Source: Ptiloglossa arizonensis | Taxonomy: Eukaryota; Arthropoda; Insecta; Hymenoptera; Colletidae | Reading direction: 5' to 3' | DNA length: 64,000 nucleotides | Assembly (NCBI RefSeq): GCF_051014685.1 | Contig: NC_135059.1 | Span: 186,001 to 250,000 of the forward strand | Shown: positions 11,591-24,036 of the stretch, one piece after another | Layout: each line of letters starts with the position of its first letter | Numbering within the stretch: position 1 is the stretch's first letter | Notes under the pieces: generated by a model | Told to the model about the DNA's origin: nothing | The model's input: only the letters and a program-made list of their open reading frames with translations | The model's database searches: none | Translations under genes and position numbers: made by a program

Positions 11591-13181
11591 CTCGCGAACA
11601 GATTGACCAATCCGCAAAATTTCTGTTGCGTCTGAAAGTAGAAACTCGCCCAATTACAACGGTGTGCGTACTTTTCCCCTAGGCCATTCCAGTTATTCGT
11701 TTCGAGCATCAGAACTGCGAAAATTTTGAGTTTCTCAAGCGTTTCTTACCTCCAAACTGCCATATCTCGCGAACGGATTGACCAATCCGCAAAATTTCTG
11801 TTGCATGTGAAAGTAAAAACTCGCCCGATTACTATATAACGGTATTCGTACTTTTACCCTAGGCCGTTCTTGTTAATCGTTTCGAGCATCAGAACTGCGA
11901 AAATTTTGAGTTTCTCAAGCGTTTCTTACATCCAAACTGCCATATCTCGCGAACGTATTGACCAATCAGCAAAGTTTCTGTTGCATCTGAAAGTAGAAAC
12001 TCGCCCGATTACAACGGTATGCGTAGTTTTCTCCTAGGCCGTCCTAGTTATTCGTTCGAGCATCAGAACTGCGAAAATTTTGAGTTTCTCAAGCGTTTCT
12101 TACCTCCAAACTGCCATATCTCGCGAACGGATTGACCAATCCGCAAAATTTCTGTTGCATGTGAAAGTAAAAACTCGCCCGATTACTATATAACGGTATT
12201 CGTACTTTTACCCTAGGCCGTTCTTGTTATTCGTTTCGAGCTTCAGAACTGCGAAAATTTTGAGTTTCTCAAGCGTTTCTTACATCCAAACTGCCATATC
12301 TCGCGAACCGATTGACCAATCCGCAAAATTTCTGTTGCATCTGAAAGAAGAAACTCGCCCGATTACAACGGTATGCGTACTTTTCCCCTAGGCCGTTCCA
12401 GTTATTCGTTTCGAGCATCAGAACTGCGAAAATTTTGAGTTTCTCAAGCGTTTCTTACCTCCAAACTGCCATATCTCGGGAAAGGATTGAACAATCCGCA
12501 AAATTTCTGTTGCATCTGAAAGTCGAAACTTGCCCGATTACAACGGTATGCGTACTTTTCCCCTAGGCCGTTCTAGTTATTCGTTTCGAGCATCAGAACT
12601 GCGAGAATTTTGAGTTCCTCAAGCGTTTCTCACCTCCAAACTGCCATATCTCGCGAACAGATTGACCAATCCGCAAAATTTCTGTTGCGTCTGAAAGTAG
12701 AAACTCGCCCGATTACAAAGGTATGCGTAGTTTTCTCGTAGGACGTCCTAGTTATTCGTTCGAGCATCAGAACTGCGAAAATTTTGAGTTTCTCAAGCGT
12801 TTCTTACCTCCAAACTGCCATATCTCGCGAACGGATTGACCAATCCGCAAAATTTCTGTTGCATGTGAAAGTAAAAACTCGCCCGATTACTATATAACGG
12901 TATTCGTACTTTTACCCTAGGACGTTCTTGTTATTCGTTTCGAGCATCAGAACTGCGAAAATTTTGAGTTTCTCAAGCGTTTCTTACATCCAAACTGCCA
13001 TATCTCGCGAACGGATTGACCAATCCGCCAAATTTCTGTTGCATCTGAAAGTAGCAACTCGCCCGATTACAACGGTATGCGTACTTTTCCCATAGGCCGT
13101 TCTAGTTATTCGTTTCGAGCATCAGAACTGCGAGAATTTTGAGTTCCTCAAGCGTTTCTCACCTCCAAACTGCCATATCTC
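11591..13181 (+). repeat. Nested duplication, second member (offset 10,011 bp)
   Basis: Carries the same private variants as 1,580-3,170 in the same order: GTATTGACCAATCAGC at 11,946, GGGAAAGG at 12,475 and AATCCGCCAAAT near 13,024. A few substitutions separate the members, for example GAGCTTCAG near 12,240, GGACGTCC near 12,743 and GGACGTTC near 12,921. Upstream, this member has two extra units (GAAGCAACTC with GTGTGCG, and GAAGCAGCTC with GTGTGAG) that are absent before 1,580. Confidence 0.83.
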
Positions 13182-13978
13182 GCGAACAGATTGACCAATC
13201 CGCAAAATTTCTGTTGCGTCTGAAAGTAGAAACTCGCCCGATTAGATCGGTATGCGTACTCTTCCCCTAGGCCGTTCTAGTTATTCGTTTCGAGCATTAG
13301 AACTGCGAAAATTTTGTGTTTCTCAAGCGTTTCTTACCTCCAAACTGCCATATCTCGCGAACGGATTGACCAATCCGCAAAATTTCTGTTGCATCTGAAA
13401 GTAGAAACTCGCCCGATTAGATCGGTATGCGTACTTTTCCCCTAGGCCGTTCTAGTTATTCGTTTCGAGCATCAGAACTGCGAAAATTTTGAGTTCCTCA
13501 AGCGTTTCTCACCTCCAAACTGCCATATCTCGCGAACAGATTGACCAATCCGCAAAATTTCTGTTGCGTCTGAAAGTAAAAACTCGCCCGATTACTATAT
13601 AACGGTATTCGTACTTTTACCCTAGGCCGTTCTTGTTATTCGTTTCGAGCATCAGAACTGCGAAAATTTTGAGTTTCTCAAGCGTTTCTTACATCCAAAC
13701 TGCCATATCTCGCGAACCGATTGACCAATCCGCAAAATTTCTGTTGCATCTGAAAGTAGAAACTCGCCGGATTAGATCGGTATGCGTACCTTTCCCCTAT
13801 GCCGTTCTAGTTATTCGTTTCGAGAATCAGAACTGCGAGAATTTTGAGTTCCTCAAGCGTTTCTCACCTCCAAACTGCCATATCTCGCGAACAGATTGAC
13901 CAATCCGCAAAATTTCTGTTGCGTCTGAAAGTAGAAACTCGCCCAATTACAACGGTGTGCGTACTTTTCCCCTAGGCC

Positions 13979-15813
13979 ATTCCAGTTATTCGTTTCGAGC
14001 ATCAGAACTGCGAAAATTTTGAGTTTCTCAAGCGTTTCTTACCTCCAAACTGCCATATCTCGCGAACGGATTGACCAATCTGCAAAATTTCTGTTGCATC
14101 TGAAAGTAGAAACTCGCCCGATTACAACGGTGTGCGTACTTTTCCCCTAGGCCGTTCTAGTTATTCGTTTGGGGCATCAGAACTGCGAAAATTTTGAGTT
14201 TCTCAAGCGTTTCTTACCTCCAAACTGCCATATCTCGCGAACGGATTGACCAATCTGCAAAATTTCTGTTGCATCTGAAAGTAGAAACTCGCCCGATTAC
14301 AACGGTATGCGTAGTTTTCTCCTAGGCCGTCCTAGTTATTCGTTCGAGCATCAGAACTGCGAAAATTTTGAGTTTCTCAAGCGTTTCTTACCTCCAAACT
14401 GCCATATCTCGCGAACGGATTGACCAATCCGAAAAATTTCTGTTGCATGTGAAAGTAAAAACTCGCCCGATTACTATATAACGGTATTCGTACTTTTACC
14501 CTAGGCCGTTCTTGTTAATCGTTTCGAGCATCAGAACTGCGAAAATTTTGAGTTTCTCAAGCGTTTCTTACATCCAAACTGCCATATCTCGCGAACCGAT
14601 TGACCAATCCGCAAAATTTCTGTTGCATCTGAAAGTAGAAACTCGCCCGATTAGATCGGTATGCGTACTTTTCCCCTAGGCCGTTCTAGTTATTCGTTTC
14701 GAGAATCAGAACTGCGAGAATTTTGAGTTCCTCAAGCGTTTCTTACCTCCAAACTGCCATATCTGGCGAGCGGATTGACCAATCCGCAAAATTTCTGTTG
14801 CGTCTGAAAGTAGAAACTCGCCCGATTACAACGGTGTGCGTACTTTTCCCCTAGGCCGTTCTAGTTATTCGTTTCGAGCATCAGAACTGCGAAAATTTTG
14901 AGTTTCTCAAGCGTTTCTTACCTCCAAACTGCCATATCTCGCGAACGGATTGACCAATCCGCAAAATTTCTGTTGCATCTGAAAGAAGCAACGCGCCCGA
15001 TTACAACGGTATGCGTACTTTTCCCCTAGGCCGTTCTAGTTATTCGTTTCGAGCATCAGAACTGCGAAATTTTTGAGTTTCTCAAGCGTTTCTTACCTTC
15101 AAACTGCCATATCTCGCGAACGGATTGACCAATCCGCAAAATTTCTGCTGCATCTGAAAGAAGAAACTCGTCCGATTACAATGGTTTGCGTACTTTTCCT
15201 CTAGGCCGTTCCATTTATTCGTTTCGAGCATCAGAACTGCGAAAATTTTTGAGTTTCTCAAGCGTTTCTTACCTCCAAACTGCCATATCTCGGGAAAGGA
15301 TTGAACAATCCGCAAAATTTCTGTTGCATCTGAAAGTCGAAACGCGCCCGATTACAACGGTATGCGTACTTTTCCCCTAGGCCGTTCTAGTTATTCGTTT
15401 CGAGAATCAGAACTGCGAGAATTTTGAGTTCCTCAAGCGTTTCTTACCTCCAAACTGCCATATCTGGCGAGCGGATTGACCAATCCGCAAAATTTCTGTT
15501 GCGTCTGAAAGTAGAAACTCGCCCGATTACAACGGTGTGCGTACTTTTCCCCTAGGCCGTTCTAGTTATTCGTTTCGAGCATCAGAACTGTGAAAATTTT
15601 GAGTTTCTCAAGCGTTTCTTACCTCCAAACTGCCATATCTCGCGAACGGATTGACCAATCCGCAAAATTTTTGTTGCATCTGAAAGTAGAAACTCGCCCG
15701 ATTACAACGGTATGCGTACTTTTCCCCTAGGCCGTTCTAGCTATTCGTTTCGAGCATCAGACCTGCGAAAATTTTGAGTTTCTCAAGCGTTTCTTACCTC
15801 CAAACTGCCATAT
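13979..15813 (+). repeat. Mixed T1/T2 transition zone
   Basis: About ten monomers mixing both sub-families: a TTTGGGGCA unit, a 174-bp unit (ending near 14,407), a 180-bp unit (near 14,471), a GATCGG unit near 14,655, then GAAGCAACGCG and TTCCATTTATTCG units of T2 type. A 4-monomer tandem repeat of 701 bp lies inside, marked by CTGGCGAGCGG at 14,763 and 15,464. Only parts of this zone have a counterpart in array copy B (about 40,289-40,543). One unit near 15,240 has an extra T (GAAAATTTTTGAG), making it 176 bp. Confidence 0.8.
14661..15670 (+). repeat. 4-monomer repeat, 701 bp, about 1.4 copies
   Basis: The rare CTGGCGAGCGG unit start occurs at 14,763 and again at 15,464, exactly 701 bp apart. 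It is flanked both times by GAGAATCAG with GAGTTCCTC upstream and GCGTCTG with GTGTGCG downstream. The match runs from about 14,661 and fades near 15,670, where AAATTTTTGTTG replaces AAATTTCTGTTG. Array copy B lacks exactly one such 701-bp step. Confidence 0.82.
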
Positions 15814-18611
15814 CTCGCGAACGGATTGACCAATCCGCAAAATTTCTGTTGCATCTGAAAGAAGAAACTCGTCCGATTACAACGGTGTGCGTACTTTTCC
15901 CCTAGGCCGTCCCATTTATTCGTTTCGAGCATCAGAACTGCGAAAATTTTTAGTTTCTCAAGCGTTTCTTACCTCCAAACTGCCATATCTCGCGAACGGA
16001 TTGACCAATCCGCAAAATTTTTGTTGCATCTGAAAGTAGAAACTCGCCCGATTAGAACGGTATGCGTACTTTTCCCCTAGGCCGTTCCAGTTATTCGTTT
16101 CGAGCATCTAAACTGCGAAAATTTTGAGTTTCTCAAGCGTTTCTTACCTCCAAACTGCCATATCTCGCGAACGGATTGACCAGTCCGCAAAATTTCTGTT
16201 GCATCTGAAAGAAGAAACTCGTCCGATTACAACGGTGTGCGTACTTTTCCCCTAGGCCGTCCCATTTATTCGTTTCGAGCATCAGAACTGCGAAAATTTT
16301 GAGTTTCTCAAGCATTTCTTACCTCCAAACTGCCATATCTCGGGAAAGGATTGAACAATCCGCAAAATTTCTGTTGCATCTGAAAGTCGAAACGCGCCCG
16401 ATTACAACGGTATGCGTACTTTTCCCCTAGGCCGTTCTAGTTATTCGTTTCGAGCATCAGAACTGCGAGAATTTTGAGTTCCTCAAGCGTTTCTTACCTC
16501 CAAACTGCCATATCTCGCGAACGGATTGACCAATCCGCAAAATTTCTGTTGCGTCTGAAAGTAGAAACTCGCCCGATTACAACGGTGTGCGTACTTTTCC
16601 CCTAGGCCGTTCTAGTTATTCGTTTCGAGTATCAGAACTGCGAAATTTTTGAGTTTCTCAAGCGTTTCTTACCTTCAAACTGCCATATCTCGCGAACGGA
16701 TTGACCAATCCGCAAAATTTTTGTTGCATCTGAAAGTAGAAACTCGCCCGATTACAACGGTATGCGTACTTTTCCCCTAGGCCGTTCTAGCTATTCGTTT
16801 CGAGCATCAGACCTGCGAAAATTTTGAGTTTCTCAAGCGTTTCTTACCTCCAAACTGCCATATCTCGCGAACGGATTGACCAATCCGCAAAATTTCTGTT
16901 GCATCTGAAAGAAGAAACTCATCCGATTACAACGGTGTGCGTACTTTTCCCCTAGGCCGTCCCATTTATTCGTTTCGAGCATCAGAACTGCGAAAATTTT
17001 GAGTTTCTCAAGCGTTTCTTACCTCCAAACTGCCATATCTCGGGTAGGATTGAACAATCCGCAAAATTTCTGTTGCATCTGAAAGAAGAAACTCGCCCGA
17101 TTACAACGGTATGCGTACTTTTCCCCTAGGCTGTTCCAGTTATTCGTTTCGAGCATCAGAACTGCGAAAATTTTGAGTTTCTCAAGCGTTTCTTACCTCC
17201 AAACTGCCATATCTCGCGAACGGATTGACCAATCCGCAAAATTTCTGTTGCATCTGAAAGAAGAAACTCGTCCGATTACAACGGTGTGCGTACTTTTCCC
17301 CTAGGCCGTCCCATTTATTCGTTTCGAGCATCAGAACTGCGAAAATTTTGAGTTTCTCAAGCGTTTCTTACCTCCAAACTGCCATATCTCGCGAACGGAT
17401 TGACCAATCCGCAAAATTTTTGTTGCATCTGAAAGTAGAAACTCGCCCGATTAGAACGGTATGCGTACTTTTCCCCTAGGCCGTTCCAGTTATTCGTTTC
17501 GAGCATCTAAACTGCGAAAATTTTGAGTTTCTCAAGCGTTTCTTACCTCCAAACTGCCATATCTCGCGAACGGATTGACCAGTCCGCAAAATTTCTGTTG
17601 CATCTGAAAGAAGAAACTCGTCCGATTACAACGGTGTGCGTACTTTTCCCCTAGGCCGTCCCATTTATTCGTTTCGAGCATCAGAACTGCGAAAATTTTG
17701 AGTTTCTCAAGCATTTCTTACCTCCAAACTGCCATATCTCGGGAAAGGATTGAACAATCCGCAAAATTTCTGTTGCATCTGAAAGTCGAAACGCGCCCGA
17801 TTACAACGGTATGCGTACTTTTCCCCTAGGCCGTTCTAGTTATTCGTTTCGAGCATCAGAACTGCGAGAATTTTGAGTTCCTCAAGCGTTTCTTACCTCC
17901 AAACTGCCATATCTCGCGAACGGATTGACCAATCCGCAAAATTTCTGTTGCGTCTGAAAGTAGAAACTCGCCCGATTACAACGGTGTGCGTACTTTTCCC
18001 CTAGGCCGTTCTAGTTATTCGTTTCGAGTATCAGAACTGCGAAATTTTTGAGTTTCTCAAGCGTTTCTTACCTTCAAACTGCCATATCTCGCGAACGGAT
18101 TGACCAATCCGCAAAATTTTTGTTGCATCTGAAAGTAGAAACTCGCCCGATTACAACGGTATGCGTACTTTTCCCCTAGGCCGTTCTAGCTATTCGTTTC
18201 GAGCATCAGACCTGCGAAAATTTTGAGTTTCTCAAGCGTTTCTTACCTCCAAACTGCCATATCTCGCGAACGGATTGACCAATCCGCAAAATTTCTGTTG
18301 CATCTGAAAGAAGAAACTCATCCGATTACAACGGTGTGCGTACTTTTCCCCTAGGCCGTCCCATTTATTCGTTTCGAGCATCAGAACTGCGAAAATTTTG
18401 AGTTTCTCAAGCGTTTCTTACCTCCAAACTGCCATATCTCGGGTAGGATTGAACAATCCGCAAAATTTCTGTTGCATCTGAAAGAAGAAACTCGCCCGAT
18501 TACAACGGTATGCGTACTTTTCCCCTAGGCTGTTCCAGTTATTCGTTTCGAGCATCAGAACTGCGAAAATTTTGAGTTTCTCAAGCGTTTCTTACCTCCA
18601 AACTGCCATAT
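15814..18611 (+). repeat. 8-monomer higher-order repeat, 1,399 bp x2
   Basis: Copies are 15,814-17,212 and 17,213-18,611. Private markers recur at exactly 1,399 bp: GAGCATCTAAACTG (near 16,103 and 17,502), GAAGAAACTCATCCG (16,911 and 18,310) and GGGTAGGATTG (near 17,041 and 18,440). One of the few differences is TTTTTAGTTT near 15,951 in the first member. Array copy B has a single member, 40,544-41,942, followed by only one unit of a second. Confidence 0.9.
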
Positions 18612-20065
18612 CTCGCGAACGGATTGACCAATCTGCAAAATTTCTGTTGCATCTGAAAGAAGCAACTCGCCCGATTACAACGGTATGCGTACTTTTTCCC
18701 TAGGCCGTTCTAGTTATTCGTTTCGAGCATCAGAACTGCGAAATTTTTGAGTTTCTCAAGCGTTTCTTACCTTCAAACTGCCATATCTCGCGAACGGATT
18801 CACCAATCCGCAATATTTCTGTTGCATCTGAAAGAAGCAACACGCCCCATTACAACGGTATGCGTACTTTTCCCCTAGGCCGTTCTAGTTATTCGTTTCG
18901 AGCATCAGAACTGTGAAAATTTTGAGTTTCTCAAGCGTTTCTTACCTCCAAACTGCCATATCTCGCGAACGGATTGACCAATCCGCAAAATTTTTGTTGC
19001 ATCTGAAAGTAGAAACTCGTCCGATTACAACGGTGTGCGTACTTTTCCCCTAGGCCGTCCCATTTATTCGTTTCGAGCATCAGAACTGCGAAAATTTTGA
19101 GTTTCTCAAGCGTTTCTTACCTCCAAACTGCCATATCTCGGGTAGGATTGAACAATCTGCAAAATTTCTGTTGCATCTGAAAGTCGATACGCGCCCGATT
19201 ACAACGGTATGCGTACTTTTCCCCTAGGCCGTTCTAGTTATTCGTTTCGAGCATCAGAACTGCGAAATTTTTGAGTTTCTCAAGCGTTTCTTACCTTCAA
19301 ACTGCCACATCTCGCGAACGGGTTGACCAATCCGCAATATTTCTGTTGCATCTGAAAGAAGCAACTCGCCCGATTACAACGGTATGCGTACTTTTCCCCT
19401 AGGCCGTTCCAGTTATTCGTTTCGAGCATCAGAACTGCGAAAATTTTGAGTTTCTCAAGCGTTTCTTACCTCCAAACTGCCATATCTCGCGAACGGATTG
19501 ACCAGTCCGCAAAATTTCTGTTGCATCTGAAAGAAGAAACTCGTCCGATTACAACGGTGTGCGTACTTTTCCCCTAGGCCGTCCCATTTATTCGTTTCGA
19601 GTATCAGAACTGCGAAAATTTTGAGTTTCTCAAGCATTTCTTACCCCCAAACTGCCATATCTCGGGAAAGGATTGAACAATCCGCAAAATTTCTGTAGCA
19701 TCTGAAAGTCGAAACGCGCCCGATTACAACGGTATGCGTACTTTTCCCCTAGGCCGTTCTAGTTATTCGTTTCGAGCATCAGAACTGCGAGAATTTTGAG
19801 TTCCTCAAGCGTTTCTTACCTCCAAACTGCCATATCTCGCGAACGGATTGACCAATCCGCAAAATTTCTGTTGCGTCTGAAAGTAGAAACTCGCCCGATT
19901 ACAACGGTGTGCGTACTTTTCCCCTAGGCCGTTCTAGTTATTCGTTTCGAGTATCAGAACTGCGAAATTTTTGAGTTTCTCAAGCGTTTCTTACCTTCAA
20001 ACTGCCATATCTCGCGAACGGATTGACCAATCCGCAAAATTTCTGTTGCATCTGAAAGAAGCTAC

Positions 20066-21848
20066 TCGCCCGATTACAACGGTATGCGTACTTTTCCCCT
20101 AGGCCGTTCCAGTTATTCGTTTCGAGCATCAGAACTGCGAAAATTTTGAGTTTCTCAAGCGTTTCTTACCTCCAAACTGCCATATTTCGGGAAAGGATTG
20201 AACAATCCGCAAAATTTCTGTTGCATCTGAAAGTCGAAACTCGCCCGATTACAACGGTATGCGTAGTTTTCTCCTAGGCCGTCCTAGTTATTCGTTTCGA
20301 GCATCAGAACTGCGAAAATTTTGAGTTTCTCAAACGTTTCTTACATCGAAAGTGCCATATCTCGCGAACGGATTGACCAATCCGCAAAATTTCTGTTGCA
20401 TCTGAAAGAAGAAACTCGCCCGATTACAACGGTATTCGTACTTTTCCCCTAGGCTGTTCCAGTTATTCGTTTCGAGCATCAGAACTGCGAAAATTTTGAG
20501 TTTCTCAAGCGTTTCTTACCTCCAAACTGCCATATCTCTCGAACGGATTGACCAATCCGCAAAATTTCTGTTACATCTGAAAGAAGCAACTCGCCCGATT
20601 ACAACGGTATGCGTACTTTTTCCCTAGGCCGTTCTAGTTATTCGTTTCGAGCATCAGAACTGCGAAATTTTTGAGTTTCTCAAGCGTTTCTTACCTTCAA
20701 ACTGCCATATCTCGCGAACGGATTGACCAATCCGCAAAATTTCTGCTGCATCTGAAAGAAGAAACTCGTCCGATTACAACGGTGTGCGTACTTTTCCTCT
20801 AGGCCGTTCCATTTATTCGTTTCGAGCATCAGAACTGCGAAAATTTTTGAGTTTCTCAAGCGTTTCTTACCTCCAAACTGCCATATCTCGGGAAAGGATT
20901 GAACAATCCGCAAAATTTCTGTTGCATCTGAAAGTCGAAACGCGCGCGATTACAACGGTATGCGTACTTTTCCCCTAGGCCGTTCCAGTTATTCGTTTCG
21001 AGCATCAGAACTGCGAAAATTTTGAGTTTCTCAAGCGTTTCTTACCTCCAAACTGCCATATTTCGGGAAAGGATTGAACAATCCGCAAAATTTCTGTTGC
21101 ATCTGAAAGTCGAAACTCGCCCGATTACAACGGTATGCGTAGTTTTCTCCTAGGCCGTCCTAGTTATTCGTTTCGAGCATCAGAACTGCGAAAATTTTGA
21201 GTTTCTCAAACGTTTCTTACCTCGAAAGTGCCATATCTCGCGAACGGATTGACCAATCCGCAAAATTTCTGTTGCATCTGAAAGAAGAAACTCGCCCGAT
21301 TACAACGGTATGCGTACTTTTCCCCTAGGCTGTTCCAGTTATTCGTTTCGAGCATCAGAACTGCGAAAATTTTGAGTTTCTCAAGCGTTTCTTACCTCCA
21401 AACTGCCATATCTCTCGAACGGATTGACCAATCCGCAAAATTTCTGTTACATCTGAAAGAAGCAACTCGCCCGATTACAACGGTATGCGTACTTTTTCCC
21501 TAGGCCGTTCTAGTTATTCGTTTCGAGCATCAGAACTGCGAAATTTTTGAGTTTCTCAAGCGTTTCTTACCTTCAAACTGCCATATCTCGCGAACGGATT
21601 GACCAATCCGCAAAATTTCTGCTGCATCTGAAAGAAGAAACTCGTCCGATTACAACGGTGTGCGTACTTTTCCTCTAGGCCGTTCCATTTATTCGTTTCG
21701 AGCATCAGAACTGCGAAAATTTTTGAGTTTCTCAAGCGTTTCTTACCTCCAAACTGCCATATCTCGGGAAAGGATTGAACAATCCGCAAAATTTCTGTTG
21801 CATCTGAAAGTCGAAACGCGCGCGATTACAACGGTATGCGTACTTTTC
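20066..21848 (+). repeat. 5-monomer higher-order repeat, 876 bp x2
   Basis: Two tandem copies of about 876 bp. CATATTTCGGG occurs at 20,181 and 21,057; the rare TCGAAAGTGCC follows in each (CTTACATCG in the first, CTTACCTCG in the second). Unit order is TTTCGGG, TTCTCCTAGG with GTCCTAGTT, GGCTGTTCC with CTCTCGAAC, TTTTTCCC with TTACATC, then a 176-bp unit with TTCCATTTATT. The second copy ends near 21,848, where TTTTCACCTAGG begins to differ. Confidence 0.88.
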
Positions 21849-23336
21849 ACCTAGGCCGTTCTAGTTATTCGTTTCGAGCATCAGAACTGCGAAATTTTTG
21901 AGTTTCTCAAGCGTTTCTTACCTCCAAACTGCCATATCTCGCGAACGGATTGACCAAACCGCAAAATTTCTGCTGCATCTGAAAGAAGCAACTCGCCCGA
22001 TTACAACGGTGTGCGTACTTTTCCCCTAGGCCGTTCTAGTTATTCGTTTCGAGCATCAGAACTGCGAAAATTTTGAGTTTCTCAAGCGTTTCTTACCTCC
22101 AAACTGCCATATCTCGCGAACGGATTGACCAATCTGCAAAATTTCTGTTGCATCTGAAAGTAGAAACTCGCCCCATTACAACGGTATGCGTACTTTTCCC
22201 CTAGGCCGTTCTAGTTATTCGTTTCGAGCATCAGAACTGCGAAATTTTTGAGTTTCTCAAGCGTTTCTTACCTTCAAACTGCCATATCTCGCGAACGGAT
22301 TGACCAATCCGCAAAATTTCTGTTGCATCTGAAAGAAGCAACTCGCCCGATTACAACGGTATGCGTACTTTTCCCCTAGGCCGTTCTAGTTATTCGTTTC
22401 GAGCATCAGAACTGCGAAAATTTTGAGTTTCTCAAGCGTTTCTTACCTCCAAACTGCCATATCTCGCGAACGGATTGACCAATCCGCAAAATTTCTGTTG
22501 CATCTGAAAGAAGCAACTCGCCCGATTACAACGGTATGCGTACTTTTTCCCTAGGCCGTTCTAGTTATTCGTTTCGAGCATCAGAACTGCGAAATTCTTG
22601 AGTTTCTCAAGCGTTTCTTACCTTCAAACTGCCATATCTCGCGAACGGATTCACCAATCCGCAATATTTCTGTTGCATCTGAAAGAAGCAACACGCCCCA
22701 TTACAACGGTATGCGTACTTTTCCCCTAGGCCGTTCTAGTTATTCGTTTCGAGCATCAGAACTGTGAAAATTTTGAGTTTCTCAAGCGTTTCTTACCTCC
22801 AAACTGCCATATCTCGCGAACGGATTGACCAATCCGCAAAATTTTTGTTGCATCTGAAAGTAGAAACTCGTCCGATTACAACGGTGTGCGTACTTTTCCC
22901 CTAGGCCGTCCCATTTATTCGTTTCGAGCATCAGAACTGCGAAAATTTTGAGTTTCTCAAGCGTTTCTTACCTCCAAACTGCCATATCTCGGGTAGGATT
23001 GAACAATCCGCAAAATTTCTGTTGCATCTGAAAGTCGAAACGCGCCCGATTACAACGGTATGCGTACTTTTCCCCTAGGCCGTTCTAGTTATTCGTTTCG
23101 ACCATCAGAACTGCGAGAATTTTGAGTTCCTCAAGCGTTTCTTACCTCCAAACTGCCATATCTCGCGAACGGATTGACAAATCCGCAAAATTTCTGTTGC
23201 ATCTGAAAGAAGAAACTCGCCCGATTACAACGGTATGCGTACTTTTCCCCTAGGCTGTTCCAGTTATTCGTTTCGAGCATCAGAACTGCGAAAATTTTGA
23301 GTTTCTCAAGCGTTTCTTACCTCCAAACTGCCATAT

Positions 23337-23960
23337 CTCGCGAACGGATTGACCAATCCGCAAAATTTCTGTTGCATCTGAAAGAAGCAACTCGCCCGAT
23401 TACAACGGTATGCGTACTTTTTCCCTAGGCCGTTCTAGTTATTCGTTTCGAGCATCAGAACTGCGAAATTTTTGAGTTTCTCAAGCGTTTCTTACCTTCA
23501 AACTGCCATATCTCGCGAACGGATTCACCAATCCGCAATATTTCTGTTGCATCTGAAAGTAGAAACTCGCCCCATTACAACGGTATGCGTACTTTTCCCC
23601 TAGGCTGTTCCAGTTATTCGTTTCGAGCATCAGAACTGCGAAATTTTTGCGTTTCTCAAGCGTTTCTTACCTCCAAACTGCCATATCTCGCGAACGGATT
23701 GACCAATCCGCAAAATTTCTGTTGCATCTGAAAGAAGCAACTCGCCCGATTACAACGGTATGCGTACTTTTTCCCTAGGCCGTTCTAGTTATTCGTTTCG
23801 AGCATTAGAACTGCGAAATTTTTGAGTTTCTCAAGCGTTTCTTACCTTCAAACTGCCATATCTCGCGAACGGATTCACCAATCCGCAATATTTCTGTTGC
23901 ATCTGAAAGTAGAAACTCGCCCCATTACAACGGTATGCGTACTTTTCCCCTAGGCCGTTC
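23337..23960 (+). repeat. 2-monomer repeat, 350 bp, inside the 1,749-bp unit
   Basis: Monomers starting at 23,337, 23,512, 23,687 and 23,862 alternate between a TTTTTCCC/CCTTCAAAC type and a GGATTCACC/GCAATATTTC/CGCCCCATT type. The pair is therefore a dimer repeated about 1.8 times. It occurs at the equivalent place in each member of the 1,749-bp repeat. Confidence 0.8.
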
Positions 23961-24036
23961 TAGTTATTCGTTTCGAGCATCAGAACTGCGAAATTTTTGA
24001 GTTTCTCAAGCGTTTCTTACCTTCAAACTGCCATAT

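Larger units (their letters stand above)
1..13978 (+). repeat. T1 block, copy A (window start to first divergence)
   Basis: About 80 monomers of the T1 sub-family. Diagnostic variants are the 180-bp unit with TATATAA, the 174-bp unit with TTCGTTCGAG, units with GGATTAGATCGG, units with TTTGGAGCA, and the linked pair GAGTTCCTC followed by CTCACC. The block contains nested duplications (offsets 5,271 and 10,011 bp) and two local tandem runs of 879 and 1,055 bp. It is cut by the window edge on the left. The whole stretch recurs at 26,311-40,288. No gene is present. Confidence 0.93.
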
